A stretch of DNA of 53,163 nucleotides. Source: Luteimonas sp. (GTDB lineage: Bacteria; Pseudomonadota; Gammaproteobacteria; Xanthomonadales; Xanthomonadaceae). The notes beneath the pieces were generated by a model. The model did not search any database and was not told the DNA's origin. It saw only the letters and a program-made list of their open reading frames with translations. Made by a program: the position numbers and the translations under genes. The stretch is taken from positions 1 through 53,163 of the forward strand of contig JANPZU010000006.1 of assembly GCA_024707405.1 (NCBI GenBank), read 5' to 3'. Position 1 is the first letter of the stretch. Every line of letters starts with the position of its first letter. This document shows, in pieces, positions 35,015 through 44,175 of the stretch.

Positions 35015-35539
35015 ATGCGCAAGAGCCTGAAACAACCGGTGCCGGAAAAACGCAGTCCATCCGTCGAGAGCCGGGTGGCGATCATGCGCCATCCCCTGCA
35101 TCCGATCGTGGTGGTCTATCCCATCGTCTGCCTGAGCCTGTTGCTGCCGGCGGACATCGCACACCTGTGGACGGGCGATCCGTTCTGGGCGAAGGCGGCG
35201 TGGTGGCTCAACGTGCTCGGATTGGTGAGCGGCCTCGGTGCGGCCGTGCTCGGCATCGCGGACATGTTCCTGATCCGTGTCGCAAGGCGCCATGTCTCGG
35301 TCTGGAACCATTTCATCGCCGGCGTGATGTTGCTGGCGCTCGCGGCGCTGGGTGTCTGGCTGCGCGCGGCGGATGCAGCCATCGCGTCATCGTGGATCGT
35401 GGTGCAGTCGGCGTTGTGCCTGTCGATGGTGCTGGTGGTCGGCTGGCTGGGCGGTACGCTGACCTTCGGCCATGGCATTGGCGTGTATGGCCACGATGCC
35501 CGGGTACGTCAGTCCGACGACGAGGCACCCGGGGAATGA
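35015..35539 (+). CDS. DUF2231-type membrane protein
   Basis: Membrane protein of 174 residues with about four helices. The HPLHPIVVVYPI motif after a charged N-terminus is typical of DUF2231 proteins, which often sit beside respiratory genes. I chose the ATG at 35015 because GAGGTGA lies 5 nt upstream; a GTG at 35006 is also open. It is 10 bp after the small oxidase protein and probably ends the operon. Its last 31 bp overlap the convergent HemJ-like gene. Confidence 0.8.
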   Translation: MRKSLKQPVPEKRSPSVESRVAIMRHPLHPIVVVYPIVCLSLLLPADIAHLWTGDPFWAKAAWWLNVLGLVSGLGAAVLGIADMFLIRVARRHVSVWNHFIAGVMLLALAALGVWLRAADAAIASSWIVVQSALCLSMVLVVGWLGGTLTFGHGIGVYGHDARVRQSDDEAPGE

Positions 35540-35997
35540 TCCATTCGTGCGGCCGCCTCGCCAGTGATGGCCGTGCCCGTGAACGACTGCGGCTTGCCGC
35601 CGGTCAATGCGGCGATGGCGAGCAACAGCAACAGCGGCATCCAGCCGACGATGCGGTAGAACCTTGCGCCGTGCTTGTCGCGTCCCTTGCCGAGCGCGTG
35701 CAGGTGCACGCCCAGGTACAGGTGCAGCAGCACGGCGAGCATCACCACGCCCAGCTTCGCCACCAACCACGCGCTGGGTTGCACCCACGGGATCAGCGAC
35801 ATGCCGAAGGCGATGGCGAGCACCCCGGCGGGCGTTGCGATGCGGAAGAACAACTGGTTCGCCACCGGGTTGAAGAATTCGGCACGCGAATCGCGCTCGC
35901 CGAGGTGCCGCGCGACGAACAGGCGCGGCAGGAAGAACAGGCCCGTGAACCAGACGGCCATGCTGGCGATGTGCGCGACCTTCAGCCAGAAATACAT
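35509..35997 (-). CDS. CopD/HemJ-like membrane protein
   Basis: Four-helix membrane protein of 162 residues. The start (KVAHIASMAVWFTGLFFLPRLFVARH) has the His and aromatic pattern of HemJ (protoporphyrinogen IX oxidase), and LHLYLGVHLHALG continues it. It may take part in heme synthesis for the neighbouring oxidase or belong to the related CopD group. ATG 35997 matches the family start; ATG 36015 is also open. The CtaG-like gene is divergent, with a start that appears to fall inside this gene. Confidence 0.78.
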   Translation of the reverse strand: MYFWLKVAHIASMAVWFTGLFFLPRLFVARHLGERDSRAEFFNPVANQLFFRIATPAGVLAIAFGMSLIPWVQPSAWLVAKLGVVMLAVLLHLYLGVHLHALGKGRDKHGARFYRIVGWMPLLLLLAIAALTGGKPQSFTGTAITGEAAARMDHSPGASSSD

Positions 35998-36906
35998 GGT
36001 GCCGCTTCCGTACATCGGTGGCGGCAGCGCGTCCCGGTCGCTGCTGCGGCAGCGGCCCTGCCGTGGCAGGGCGCGTGGGGCGCGAGCGAACTGCCCGGCG
36101 AAGTGCCCACGTTGGCGACGGCATGGTCGTTGTCGCCTGCCGTGCCGGCACTCTTGCTGGCGGTTGCGTTGTACGCCGCGGGACTGTGGCGGTTGTGGCG
36201 GGGAGGCCATGCCGGACGCGGCATCGGCATGGGCGAAGCCGCGATGTGCTTTGCAGGCATGGCGGTGCTTGCACTGGCGATGGTCTGGCCGGTCGATGCA
36301 TACGGCGCATGGCTGCTGTCCGCGCACATGGGCCAGCACATGATGCTGCTGGCGCTGGCGCCGCCGCTGTTGCTGGCCGGGCGTCCCATGGCGGCGATGG
36401 CCGCTGCGTTGCCGCCGGCATGGTCGCGTGCGATCCACGGCACGATGCGGCCATTGGTGCCGGCATTCGCGCGAACCCTGGCACTGGCGACCCTGGCGAA
36501 CGTGATGGTGATGTGGGCCTGGCACGCGCCGGCGGCCCTGGCGCTGGTGATGCGCAGCGAACCGGCGCACTGGCTGATGCATGGCAGCTTCCTGCTGGCC
36601 GGCCTGTGGTTCTGGACACTGCTGTGGGGGCGCATGCGCGACGATGCCGCAGGCGCGTTGCCCGGTGCGGTCTGCATCATCGTGGTGATGATGCAGATGG
36701 GGTTCCTCGGTGCCTTGCTGACGTTCTCGCCCCGCGTGCTGTATCCGGTATATGCCGACCGTGCCGCCGAACTCGGCATGACCGCATTCGACGACCAGCA
36801 GTTGGCCGGGCTGATCATGTGGGTGCCCTCATGCCTGCCTTACCTAGTCGGCGCACTGTGGTTGTTGGCACGCGGTTTGCGTCGGCTCGCGCATCGCGAC
36901 CGCTAG
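35971..36906 (+). CDS. CtaG-type cytochrome c oxidase assembly protein
   Basis: Membrane protein of the caa3-type CtaG family with about seven helices, recognisable by AHMGQHMMLLALAPPLLLAGRP, WAWHAPAALALVMRSEPAHWLMH and the C-terminal DQQLAGLIMWVPSCLPYLVGAL. It is thought to help insert copper into the oxidase. The start is unresolved. The sequence from about 36030 looks like a signal peptide (RWRQRVPVAAAAAALPWQGAWGA), but no ATG, GTG or TTG precedes it closely. The GTG at 35971 lies inside the divergent gene; the first in-frame ATG is far inside (near 36229). A sequencing frameshift or a rare start codon is possible. Confidence 0.75.
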   Translation: MRDLQPEIHGAASVHRWRQRVPVAAAAAALPWQGAWGASELPGEVPTLATAWSLSPAVPALLLAVALYAAGLWRLWRGGHAGRGIGMGEAAMCFAGMAVLALAMVWPVDAYGAWLLSAHMGQHMMLLALAPPLLLAGRPMAAMAAALPPAWSRAIHGTMRPLVPAFARTLALATLANVMVMWAWHAPAALALVMRSEPAHWLMHGSFLLAGLWFWTLLWGRMRDDAAGALPGAVCIIVVMMQMGFLGALLTFSPRVLYPVYADRAAELGMTAFDDQQLAGLIMWVPSCLPYLVGALWLLARGLRRLAHRDR

Positions 36907-36924
36907 TTCGACGCCGCCGGTACA

Positions 36925-37464
36925 TCAGCCACGCATCGACGGTTCGGTGAGGTGCGGTTGCGACGGCAGCAGGGTCTCGATGCGTTCGCTCGCAGGGCGA
37001 CGAGGGCCGGCCGTCATCACCGCGAACACCAGGCCGGCGAGCGCGCCGCCACCGGCCATCGCGAAGATGGCGCTGGTCTCGCGGCTGGCGCCGACCAGCA
37101 GTGCCACCGGGGACAGCCAGTTCACGATCGGGATGGCCGCTGCGATGGCGAGGTACCCGCCGAGCACGAACAAGCCCGTGCGCACCGCACCCGCGTGCAA
37201 GGACGGCACGCGGTTGACCAGCAGCGACGCCACGGCGAACGCGACCAGCAACGCAGGCGCGACGATGTATCCGCCGTAGGTCGGCGTGAAACCGCTGAAC
37301 ACGTCCCTTGCCATGGCGCCCGCGCGCACGCCCTGCAGGTCGACGCCGAGCGTGGCGAGTGCCTGCAGGTTGTAATGCGTCTGCACGAGCGAGCCGAACA
37401 CGGTGGCGACCAAAATCGCCACCACGAATGCCGCGATGACGCGCGGCAGCGTGGATGTCTTCAC
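36925..37464 (-). CDS. Four-helix membrane protein, unknown function
   Basis: Membrane protein of about 179 residues with four hydrophobic segments (for example AAFVVAILVATVFGSLV, PALLVAFAVASLLV and GLFVLGGYLAIAAAI) and a short polar C-terminus. GTG 37464 is preceded by GGGAG at a good distance; ATG 37509 (within the leader of the divergent dehydrogenase gene) is the alternative. No family recognised with confidence. It converges on the CtaG-like gene with an 18-bp gap. Confidence 0.7.
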   Translation of the reverse strand: MKTSTLPRVIAAFVVAILVATVFGSLVQTHYNLQALATLGVDLQGVRAGAMARDVFSGFTPTYGGYIVAPALLVAFAVASLLVNRVPSLHAGAVRTGLFVLGGYLAIAAAIPIVNWLSPVALLVGASRETSAIFAMAGGGALAGLVFAVMTAGPRRPASERIETLLPSQPHLTEPSMRG

Positions 37465-37564
37465 GATGCGTACTCCCGGTCTGTGAGGGAATGCCTTTGT
37501 CGATTGCATGCACCACACATCCCGCCGCACATCCATTGTCCCGTTGTTGAGTGGAGGTAGGGTG

Positions 37565-38668
37565 ATGAATCGGAAGATCCCGAAGTCGCTGGCTGCATTG
37601 GCCTGCGCATTGGCGTTGTCGCCGGTCGCGGCGGCGCAGGACTACCGCGCCGAAACCGTCGTCGACGGTCTGGAGAATCCGTGGTCCATCGCATTCCTGC
37701 CCGACGGCAGGATGCTGGTGACCGAACATCCCGGCAGGTTGCGCGTGGTCGAGGACGGCCAACTCATCGATGCGCCTGTCGAGGGCTTGCCGCCGATCTT
37801 CCACTCCGGGCAGGCGGGATTGTTCGAGGTATTGCCGTCGCGTGACTTCGCCGACACCGGCGTGCTCTACCTCTCGTTCGCGCACGGCACCGAGGACGCT
37901 AACCACACACGCATCGTGCGTGCGGTGTTCGATGGTCGCCGTCTCACGGACGTGACGCCGATCTTCACCACGCATCCGGCCAAGTCCGGCGATGCGCATG
38001 GCGGTGGCCGGATGATGAAGTTGCCCGACGGCACCTTGCTGCTCACGCTCGGCGATGGTTTCTTCTTCCGCGAGGAATCGCAGAAGCTCGACAGCCACAT
38101 GGGCACCATCGTGCGCATCAACACCGATGGCAGCGTGCCGGCCGACAATCCCTTCGTCGGGCGCGATGGCGTGTTGCCGGAAATCTACAGCTACGGCCAT
38201 CGCCACGTGCAGGGACTGGCGCTCGACGGCGACCGGCTCTATGCGCACGAGCACGGCCCGCGCGGCGGCGACGAGATCAACCTCGTCGAGCCGGGCAGGA
38301 ACTATGGCTGGCCGGTCATCACCTATGGCCGCGACTACAGCAGGGCCCTGATCTCGCCGTTCACCGAACGCGAAGGCATGGAGCAGCCGCTGCTGCAATG
38401 GACGCCCTCGATCGCGCCCGCGGGACTGGCGTTGTACGAGGCCGACCTGTTCCCGCAATGGCGCGGCAGCCTGCTGGTGGCCGCATTGGCGGAAAAGAGC
38501 CTGCGCCGCGTCGAGATGGTCGACGGCATGCCGGGTCGCCAGGAAGTGTTGATGGAAGAGTCCGGCGAGCGGATGCGCGATGTTCGCGTCGGGCCCGACG
38601 GCGCGGTGTACCTGGCGACCGACGAGAAGAAGGGCCGGGTGATCCGCTTGGTGCCTGCGTCGGAATGA
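37565..38668 (+). CDS. PQQ-dependent aldose sugar dehydrogenase (YliI/Asd-like)
   Basis: Exported six-bladed beta-propeller of 367 residues of the soluble glucose/sorbosone dehydrogenase family. A signal peptide ends in SPVAAAQ. Family motifs are visible: GLENPWSIAFLPDG, FHSGQAGLFEV, SYGHRHVQGLAL and HEHGPRGGDEINLVEPGRN. It would oxidise aldoses to lactones in the periplasm with PQQ. The start at 37565 has GGAGG at 37552-37556. It stands alone. A link to the SMP-30 lactonase in the xylan cluster is tempting but only inferred. No PQQ synthesis gene is in the window. Confidence 0.87.
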   Translation: MNRKIPKSLAALACALALSPVAAAQDYRAETVVDGLENPWSIAFLPDGRMLVTEHPGRLRVVEDGQLIDAPVEGLPPIFHSGQAGLFEVLPSRDFADTGVLYLSFAHGTEDANHTRIVRAVFDGRRLTDVTPIFTTHPAKSGDAHGGGRMMKLPDGTLLLTLGDGFFFREESQKLDSHMGTIVRINTDGSVPADNPFVGRDGVLPEIYSYGHRHVQGLALDGDRLYAHEHGPRGGDEINLVEPGRNYGWPVITYGRDYSRALISPFTEREGMEQPLLQWTPSIAPAGLALYEADLFPQWRGSLLVAALAEKSLRRVEMVDGMPGRQEVLMEESGERMRDVRVGPDGAVYLATDEKKGRVIRLVPASE

Positions 38669-38758
38669 CGGCAACGCCCCGCGTTCCGGACGACGCAACG
38701 GATTCGACGTGGAGCGGCGATGGCTGCACGGCCGGGTGAGGCCGCGGCGAGTGCCTGC

Positions 38759-39529
38759 TCAGCAGAGGAATCCGCCGTCGACGACGAAGCTGGCGCCGGT
38801 CACGTAGGACGCGGCGGGCGTGCAGAGGAATGCGATGGTGCCGGCGATTTCGTCCGGCTGCGCGGCGCGGCCGAGCGGGATCTGGTGGCGCAGCCAGGCC
38901 ATCAACGATTCGTTCCCGGTCAGCGCCGACGCGAACTTGGTGTCGGTCAATCCGGGCAGCACGGCGTTGACGCGGATGCCGTCCGGCGCGAGTTCGCGTG
39001 CAAAGCCTTCGCTCATCGACAGGATCGCGGCCTTGCTCAGCGAGTACGCGCCTTGCTGCGGCGCGGAGCGGCGGCCGTTGATCGACGCGACGTTGACGAT
39101 CGCGCCGCCGCCGTTGTCACGCATCCGACGCGCGGCCTGCACCGTGCTGCAGAAATAGCCGCGGATGTTGACGTCCAGCGTCTTCTGGAAGCTGTCGACC
39201 GGCTGCTCGAGCATCGGCCCGTAGTAAGGATTGGCGGCGGCGTTGTTGACCAGGATGTCCGGTGCCAGTCCGCGTTCGTCGAGCGTTGCGAACAAGGCCT
39301 CGATCGCCTCGGGGTCACCGATGTGCGCGGCGAGCGCGGTGGCCTGGCCGCCGGTGTCGCGGATCGACGCGGCGACGATTTCGCAGGCATCGAGCTTGCG
39401 GCTGGAGACGACCACGTGCGCCCCCCATGCGGCGAGCAGCCGTGCAGTGGATTCGCCGATGCCGCGCGAAGCGCCGGTCACGAGGGCGGTCTTGCCGCGG
39501 AGGTCGAAGGTGTCGTTGGGTGCGTTCAT
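38759..39529 (-). CDS. Short-chain dehydrogenase/reductase (FabG-like)
   Basis: Classical SDR of 256 residues. The cofactor motif [10 protein letters not shown] is near the N-terminus, NNAAANP is in the middle, and the catalytic Ser and YSLSK follow, with [10 protein letters not shown] after. It should oxidise or reduce a hydroxyacyl- or ketoacyl-type substrate with NAD(P). It is the last gene of the nine-gene minus-strand operon, 18 bp after the MaoC-like gene. That pairing suggests hydration followed by oxidation of an enoyl-type substrate. Confidence 0.88.
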   Translation of the reverse strand: MNAPNDTFDLRGKTALVTGASRGIGESTARLLAAWGAHVVVSSRKLDACEIVAASIRDTGGQATALAAHIGDPEAIEALFATLDERGLAPDILVNNAAANPYYGPMLEQPVDSFQKTLDVNIRGYFCSTVQAARRMRDNGGGAIVNVASINGRRSAPQQGAYSLSKAAILSMSEGFARELAPDGIRVNAVLPGLTDTKFASALTGNESLMAWLRHQIPLGRAAQPDEIAGTIAFLCTPAASYVTGASFVVDGGFLC

Positions 39530-39547
39530 GTCGGACTCGTTGCAAGG

Positions 39548-40426
39548 TCAGGAAGCGAAGGTGAGCGTGCCGATGCAGGCGGGGATGGCGTCGTCCGCCG
39601 ATCCGTTGCGTACCCGGAAACGGATCGCGCCGCCATCCGTCGCAAGACGCTCGATGCGCAGGGACGCAGGCATCGTCACAGGCGAAAGGAAGCGCGCGGC
39701 GACATGGCGGACTGCGCGCCCGTTGGATTCGCGCGCGCATATCGCGGAGATCGCGAGCGCCAGCGTCGCGGTGCCATGCAGGATGATGTCCTCCAGCCCC
39801 GCCCGGCGTGCGACCGAAATATCGGTGTGGATCGGATTCCAGATGCGGGCGCAGGCGGTGTAGACATGCGCAAAGCCGACCGGAACCTCGCGATCCTCTT
39901 TCCATTCCGGCATTGCGTCGCCGAACGATTTCGCCGGAAGCAGGTCGGCGTTGCTGTCGGCGTCATCGCCCGACTCGGTGCCTGACACGCCGCGCAGCAG
40001 CAGCCCGGCGCGCGATTCGAACACGAGGTTCCCCACATCGTCCGTGGACTGCAATCGCGTGGTCAGGTGCAGGCCGCTGCGACGTTGCCGCGCGGCCACG
40101 ATGCGCGAGGCGATATGCAGGGTTTCGTCCTGGCGGATCGGGCGTTGATACAGGAGCTCATGGGTGGCGTGCACGCCGCGCGGCAGCACGTCGGCCGGCA
40201 ATGCATCCTCGAGCGCGCCCAGCCAGCATGGCCATTCGGGACAGACCGGGAAGAGCGGGTGTGCATCGATGCCGCCGGTGCGCGTGGTGTCGTAGCGGCC
40301 CGGATCGCATTCCGACAATGCCGCGGCATACGCCATGAGCCATTCGCGATCGGCCTGCATGACGGTGGTCCGGATCGATGCGGAGGATGCGGGTGAGTGG
40401 GGCAGCGTGATCGTGTCAATCGACAT
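39548..40426 (-). CDS. MaoC-like hotdog dehydratase/hydratase
   Basis: Double-hotdog protein of 292 residues with the hydratase motif NPIHTDISVARRAGLEDIILHG in the C-terminal half (catalytic Asp and His). The N-terminal half is a degenerate hotdog (MaoC_dehydrat_N type), as in mesaconyl-CoA or (R)-enoyl hydratase relatives. It would add water to a C=C bond of a CoA ester, or remove it. The ATG at 40426 overlaps the end of the ATPase gene by 11 bp, so it belongs to the ABC operon. The substrate is unknown. Confidence 0.82.
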   Translation of the reverse strand: MSIDTITLPHSPASSASIRTTVMQADREWLMAYAAALSECDPGRYDTTRTGGIDAHPLFPVCPEWPCWLGALEDALPADVLPRGVHATHELLYQRPIRQDETLHIASRIVAARQRRSGLHLTTRLQSTDDVGNLVFESRAGLLLRGVSGTESGDDADSNADLLPAKSFGDAMPEWKEDREVPVGFAHVYTACARIWNPIHTDISVARRAGLEDIILHGTATLALAISAICARESNGRAVRHVAARFLSPVTMPASLRIERLATDGGAIRFRVRNGSADDAIPACIGTLTFAS

Positions 40427-41360
40427 GGTGGCAGGCAACCTGGTGTCCGGGGGCGTGTTCGCGCAGGGCGGGTTCTTCGGAGGCGCAACGCGCGGTGGCG
40501 AGCGGGCAACGCAGGCGGAAGCGGCAACCGGATGGCGGCGCCAGCGGCGTGGCGGTACTGCGATGCTCCGTCGGCGTGTTGCCGCCTGTGTGGCCGGGAA
40601 TGGAGTCGAGCAGCAGCCGGGTGTAGGGATGTGCGGAACGCGACGCGAGGTCGTCGGAGGGCAGGATCTCGCACACGCGCCCGAGATACATCACCGCGAC
40701 ACGGTCGCTGACATGGCGCACCACGGCGATGTCGTGGGCGATGAACAGCATGGTCAGGTCGAAGCGCTGTTTGCTGTCGAGCAGCAGGTTCACGATCTGC
40801 GCCTGGATCGACACATCCAGCGACGATACCGGCTCGTCGCACAGCAGCAGGCGTGGCTGCAGCACCAGCGCACGTGCGATGCTGGCGCGCTGGCATTGCC
40901 CGCCGGACAGTTCGTGCGGCAGCCGGTCGCGCATCGCCACGGGATCGAGCCCCACGGCCTCCAGCATCGCGTCGACGCGCGCGCGCAATCCGCGTTCCGG
41001 CAGGCGTGCATGCAGGCGCAGCGGGGTGGCCACGGCATCGGCGATGCTGCGCTTGGGATTGAGCGAAGACACCGGATCCTGGAACACCATCTGCATGCGC
41101 GGGCGGATCGCGCGCAACTGGCGCGCAGGCAATGCAGTCAGTTCGATCCCTTCCAGCGCGACGCGCCCGGCATCCGGCGGCGGCAGCAACATGGCGGCGC
41201 GGCCCAGCGTGGTCTTGCCGCAGCCCGATTCCCCGACCAGGCCCAACGTCTCGCCCGCGGCGATGTCGATGTCCACCCCGGCCAGTGCGTCCACGCGCAC
41301 GCCGCTCGGGCTGCGATAGCCCTTGCGCAGGCCGCGGATCGACAGCAGGGGCTCAGTCAT
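40416..41360 (-). CDS. Oligopeptide-type ABC transporter ATPase (OppF/DppF-like)
   Basis: ATPase of 314 residues: Walker A GESGCGKTT, Q-loop VFQDPVSSLNP, signature LSGGQCQR and Walker B LLLCDEPVSSLD, with the Cys-bearing C-terminal extension of OppD/OppF proteins (CRFRLRCPLA). It pairs with the OppD-like ATPase; starts and stops overlap by 8 bp (ATGACTGA). The signature has Cys in place of the more usual Arg/Gln, probably harmless. Confidence 0.92.
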   Translation of the reverse strand: MTEPLLSIRGLRKGYRSPSGVRVDALAGVDIDIAAGETLGLVGESGCGKTTLGRAAMLLPPPDAGRVALEGIELTALPARQLRAIRPRMQMVFQDPVSSLNPKRSIADAVATPLRLHARLPERGLRARVDAMLEAVGLDPVAMRDRLPHELSGGQCQRASIARALVLQPRLLLCDEPVSSLDVSIQAQIVNLLLDSKQRFDLTMLFIAHDIAVVRHVSDRVAVMYLGRVCEILPSDDLASRSAHPYTRLLLDSIPGHTGGNTPTEHRSTATPLAPPSGCRFRLRCPLATARCASEEPALREHAPGHQVACHHVD

Positions 41361-42336
41361 GCGTAGCGCCTCCCGATGCGGGATGCCAGCAAGCGAAGGC
41401 GTGCGTATCGCCGGTAAGCGCGGGGGCTTGCCTGCACTCGTCATCGGCGTGTGCGCAGCGCGCGGCGAACGCGCAACCATCCGGGGCCGCGGTCAGGGGT
41501 GGTGGCCGGCCAGGGATCGCGGGCAGGCGCGTCCGCGGCGGAGTGTCGAGCGTCGGTGCGCAGCGCAGCAGTGCTTGCGTGTAGCGCATCCGCGGTCGCG
41601 ACAGCAGGTCGCGTGCCGGGCCGCGTTCGACGAAGCGGCCGGCGTACATCACCGCAATCTCGTCGGCCATGTCGGCGACCACGCCCAGGTCGTGGGTGAT
41701 CAGCACCAGCGCCATCTCGCGTTCTTGCTGCGCGCGCTGCAGCAGATCGAGGATCTGGCGTTGCACGGTGACGTCGAGTGCGGTGGTGGGTTCGTCGGCG
41801 ATCAGCACGCGCGGATCGCAGGACAACGCGAGCGCGATCATGACGCGTTGCCGCTGCCCGCCGGACAGTTCATGCGGGTATTGCCGTGCACGTTCGCGCG
41901 CCGACGGGATGCCGACCGAATCGAGCAGTTCCACTGCGCGTTCGGCGGCGGCGCGGCGCGGCAATCCCATGCGCAGCCGCAGTGGCTGCGCGATCTGTTC
42001 GCCGATGGTCATCACCGGGTTGAGCGAGGTCATCGGATCCTGGAACACCATCGCGAAGTTGCGTCCGCGCAGCTGGCGCATGCCGGCTTCGTCGAGCGTG
42101 CGCAGGTCGCGACCGTCGTACCGCGCCTCGCCGCCGGCACGGATCTCGATCGACGACGGGTTCAACCCCATCAGCGACCGTGCCAGCACCGACTTGCCAC
42201 TGCCCGATTCGCCGACGATGCCGAGCGTGCGACCGGCGTGCAGGTCGAAGTCCACGCCATCGACCGCGCGCACCACGCCGGCCGGCGTGCGCAGCCAGGT
42301 CTGCAGCCCCCGCACCGACAGCAGTGGCGCGCTCAC
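41353..42336 (-). CDS. Oligopeptide-type ABC transporter ATPase (OppD/DppD-like)
   Basis: ATPase of 327 residues: Walker A GESGSGKSV, Q-loop VFQDPMTSLNP, signature LSGGQRQR, Walker B VLIADEPTTALD and the C-terminal Cys-rich OppD tail (CAFAARCAHADDEC). I chose the GTG at 42336, which overlaps the permease stop by GTGA; upstream in-frame codons run into the permease gene. Confidence 0.92.
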   Translation of the reverse strand: MSAPLLSVRGLQTWLRTPAGVVRAVDGVDFDLHAGRTLGIVGESGSGKSVLARSLMGLNPSSIEIRAGGEARYDGRDLRTLDEAGMRQLRGRNFAMVFQDPMTSLNPVMTIGEQIAQPLRLRMGLPRRAAAERAVELLDSVGIPSARERARQYPHELSGGQRQRVMIALALSCDPRVLIADEPTTALDVTVQRQILDLLQRAQQEREMALVLITHDLGVVADMADEIAVMYAGRFVERGPARDLLSRPRMRYTQALLRCAPTLDTPPRTRLPAIPGRPPPLTAAPDGCAFAARCAHADDECRQAPALTGDTHAFACWHPASGGATHD

Positions 42337-43172
42337 AGTGCGGCCCCGCGGCGGTCGAGCCTGCGCTGCCAGTGGTCGCCGAGCAGGTTGAGGCAGAGGA
42401 TGGTGGTGAACAGCACCACGGCCGGCCCGAAGACCGTCCACGGCGCGATCGCCATCGAGCCGCGTTCGGCGGACACCATGCCGCCGAGGCTCGGCTGCGG
42501 CGCGGGCACGCTGAGCCCGAGGAAGCTCAGGCTGGCCTCGCCGATGATCGCGATGGCGACCATCAACGGCACGTAGGCCATCAGTGGCGGCAACAGGTTG
42601 GGCAGGATTTCATGGGTCAGCACGCGCCAGTCGGGCATGCCGCCTGCTCGCGCGGCGAGCACGAACTCGCGATCGGTCAGGCGCAGCGCATTGGCGCGCA
42701 CCAGGCGCGCGCAGGCGGGGACGAACAGGATGCCCATCGCCAGCACCACCTTGCCCAGCGATGCACCGGTCGCGGCGATGATCGCCAGCGCCAGCACCAG
42801 CGGCGGGAACGCCAGGATCACCGACATCAGCGCCGAGATCCACGCGTCCAGTCGTCCGCGGTAGTAGCCCGACAGCAAGCCGAGCGGGCCACCGATGGCC
42901 AGGCCGAACGCCACCGCGCCCGCGCCCACCAGCAGGCTGACGCGCAGGCCGTGCACGGTGCGCGCGAATACGTCGCGGCCGAGGGAATCGGTGCCCAGCC
43001 AGCGTTCGGCCGAAGGCGAGGCGAGCGTCGCCAGCAGATCCTGCCGGTAGGCGTCGGCGATCGGCAGCACGTCTGCGCACAAGGCCGCGCCGACGACCAG
43101 CAGCAGCCACGCCGATGCGGCCAGGAAGGCGATCCCGGGTAGTCGGAACGCGCGCGTGGCCGACTCAGCCAT
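42333..43172 (-). CDS. Oligopeptide-type ABC permease (OppC/DppC-like)
   Basis: Inner-membrane permease of 279 residues with about six helices. It has the DppC-type N-terminal segment WLGTDSLGRDVFART, and the cytoplasmic EAA-like loop (LAARAGGMPDWRVLTHEILPNLLPPL) that contacts the ATPase. The ATG at 43172 overlaps the DppB stop by 8 bp. Confidence 0.92.
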   Translation of the reverse strand: MAESATRAFRLPGIAFLAASAWLLLVVGAALCADVLPIADAYRQDLLATLASPSAERWLGTDSLGRDVFARTVHGLRVSLLVGAGAVAFGLAIGGPLGLLSGYYRGRLDAWISALMSVILAFPPLVLALAIIAATGASLGKVVLAMGILFVPACARLVRANALRLTDREFVLAARAGGMPDWRVLTHEILPNLLPPLMAYVPLMVAIAIIGEASLSFLGLSVPAPQPSLGGMVSAERGSMAIAPWTVFGPAVVLFTTILCLNLLGDHWQRRLDRRGAAL

Positions 43173-44160
43173 GGTGGCGGATCCTCGGGTCGAGCCAGGT
43201 GTAGAGGGCATCGACGATCAGGTTGATCACGACGAACGCGACCGCGACGAACAGCACCACGCCCTGCACGGCCGCGTACTCGCGCTGGTAGATCGATTCG
43301 GCGAGCAGCGAGCCGATGCCCGGCAGGCCGAACAGCACCTCGATGATCACCGCGCCGCCGAGCAGCCGGCCCATGTTGATGCCGATGGCCGTAACCAGGC
43401 TCAGCGACGACGGGCGCAGCGCGTGCTGCAGCAGGATGCGCCAAGGCCGCAGCCCCATCGCGCGCGCGGTGAGGATGAAGTTCTGCTGCAGTGTCTGCAG
43501 CATCTCGCTGCGCAGCAGGCGCATGTAGGCGGGGAATTCCGCCAGCCCGAGCGTCAACGCGGGCAGCAGCATGGTGCGCAGGTTGGCGATCGCGTCCTCG
43601 CGCAGCGGCACGAAGCCGGTGGCCGGCAACCAGCCCAGCTGCAGCGAGAACACGTACACCAGCAGCAGTCCGATCAGGAACGACGGCGTCGACACGAATC
43701 CCGTCGCCAATGTCTGCGCGACCCGGTCGAACGCGCCGCGTTCGCGATAGGCGCCGCGGATGGCGGCAGGCACCGCCAGCAGCAAGGCGAACAGTTGCGC
43801 GCCGACCAGCAGTTGCAGGGTCACCGGCAGGCGATTGGCAATGGCGGCAGCCACCGGTTCGCCGGATCGATGCAGGGTGCCGAGGTCGCCGCGCAGCACG
43901 TCGCCCAGCCAGTGCAGGTAGCGCAGGGGCAGGGGCTGGTCGAGTCCGAGTTGGGCGCGCAGTTGTGCCAGCGATTGCGCGGTGGCGGCCTCGCCCAGGA
44001 TCGCGGAGGCGGTATCGCCCGGCGTGGCCTGCATCAACGCGAAGGTGATCGCCGAGACGGCAAGCAGGATCGCCAGCGATGACAGCACGGTGCGCAGCCA
44101 GCGCGCCAGCGGACGCGACGCGCGTGCCGGCGCTTGCAGCAGCCTCGGGTTCGCGTTCAT
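43165..44160 (-). CDS. Oligopeptide-type ABC permease (OppB/DppB-like)
   Basis: Permease of 331 residues. The N-terminal helix is followed by a large periplasmic loop typical of DppB (ATPGDTASAILGE, LGLDQPLPLRYLHWL), and an EAA-like loop (TARAMGLRPWRILLQHALRPS) is in the C-half. It forms the channel with the DppC-like subunit. It starts 16 bp after the binding-protein stop. Confidence 0.92.
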   Translation of the reverse strand: MNANPRLLQAPARASRPLARWLRTVLSSLAILLAVSAITFALMQATPGDTASAILGEAATAQSLAQLRAQLGLDQPLPLRYLHWLGDVLRGDLGTLHRSGEPVAAAIANRLPVTLQLLVGAQLFALLLAVPAAIRGAYRERGAFDRVAQTLATGFVSTPSFLIGLLLVYVFSLQLGWLPATGFVPLREDAIANLRTMLLPALTLGLAEFPAYMRLLRSEMLQTLQQNFILTARAMGLRPWRILLQHALRPSSLSLVTAIGINMGRLLGGAVIIEVLFGLPGIGSLLAESIYQREYAAVQGVVLFVAVAFVVINLIVDALYTWLDPRIRHHG

Positions 44161-44175
44161 CCGCGCCGGTGCCGG

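Noticed and set aside
35011..35970. Upstream extension of the CtaG-like frame through the HemJ-like gene
   Set aside because: It is antisense to, or in another frame from, good genes, with low-complexity charged residues and no domain; only the part from about 35971 onward is credible.
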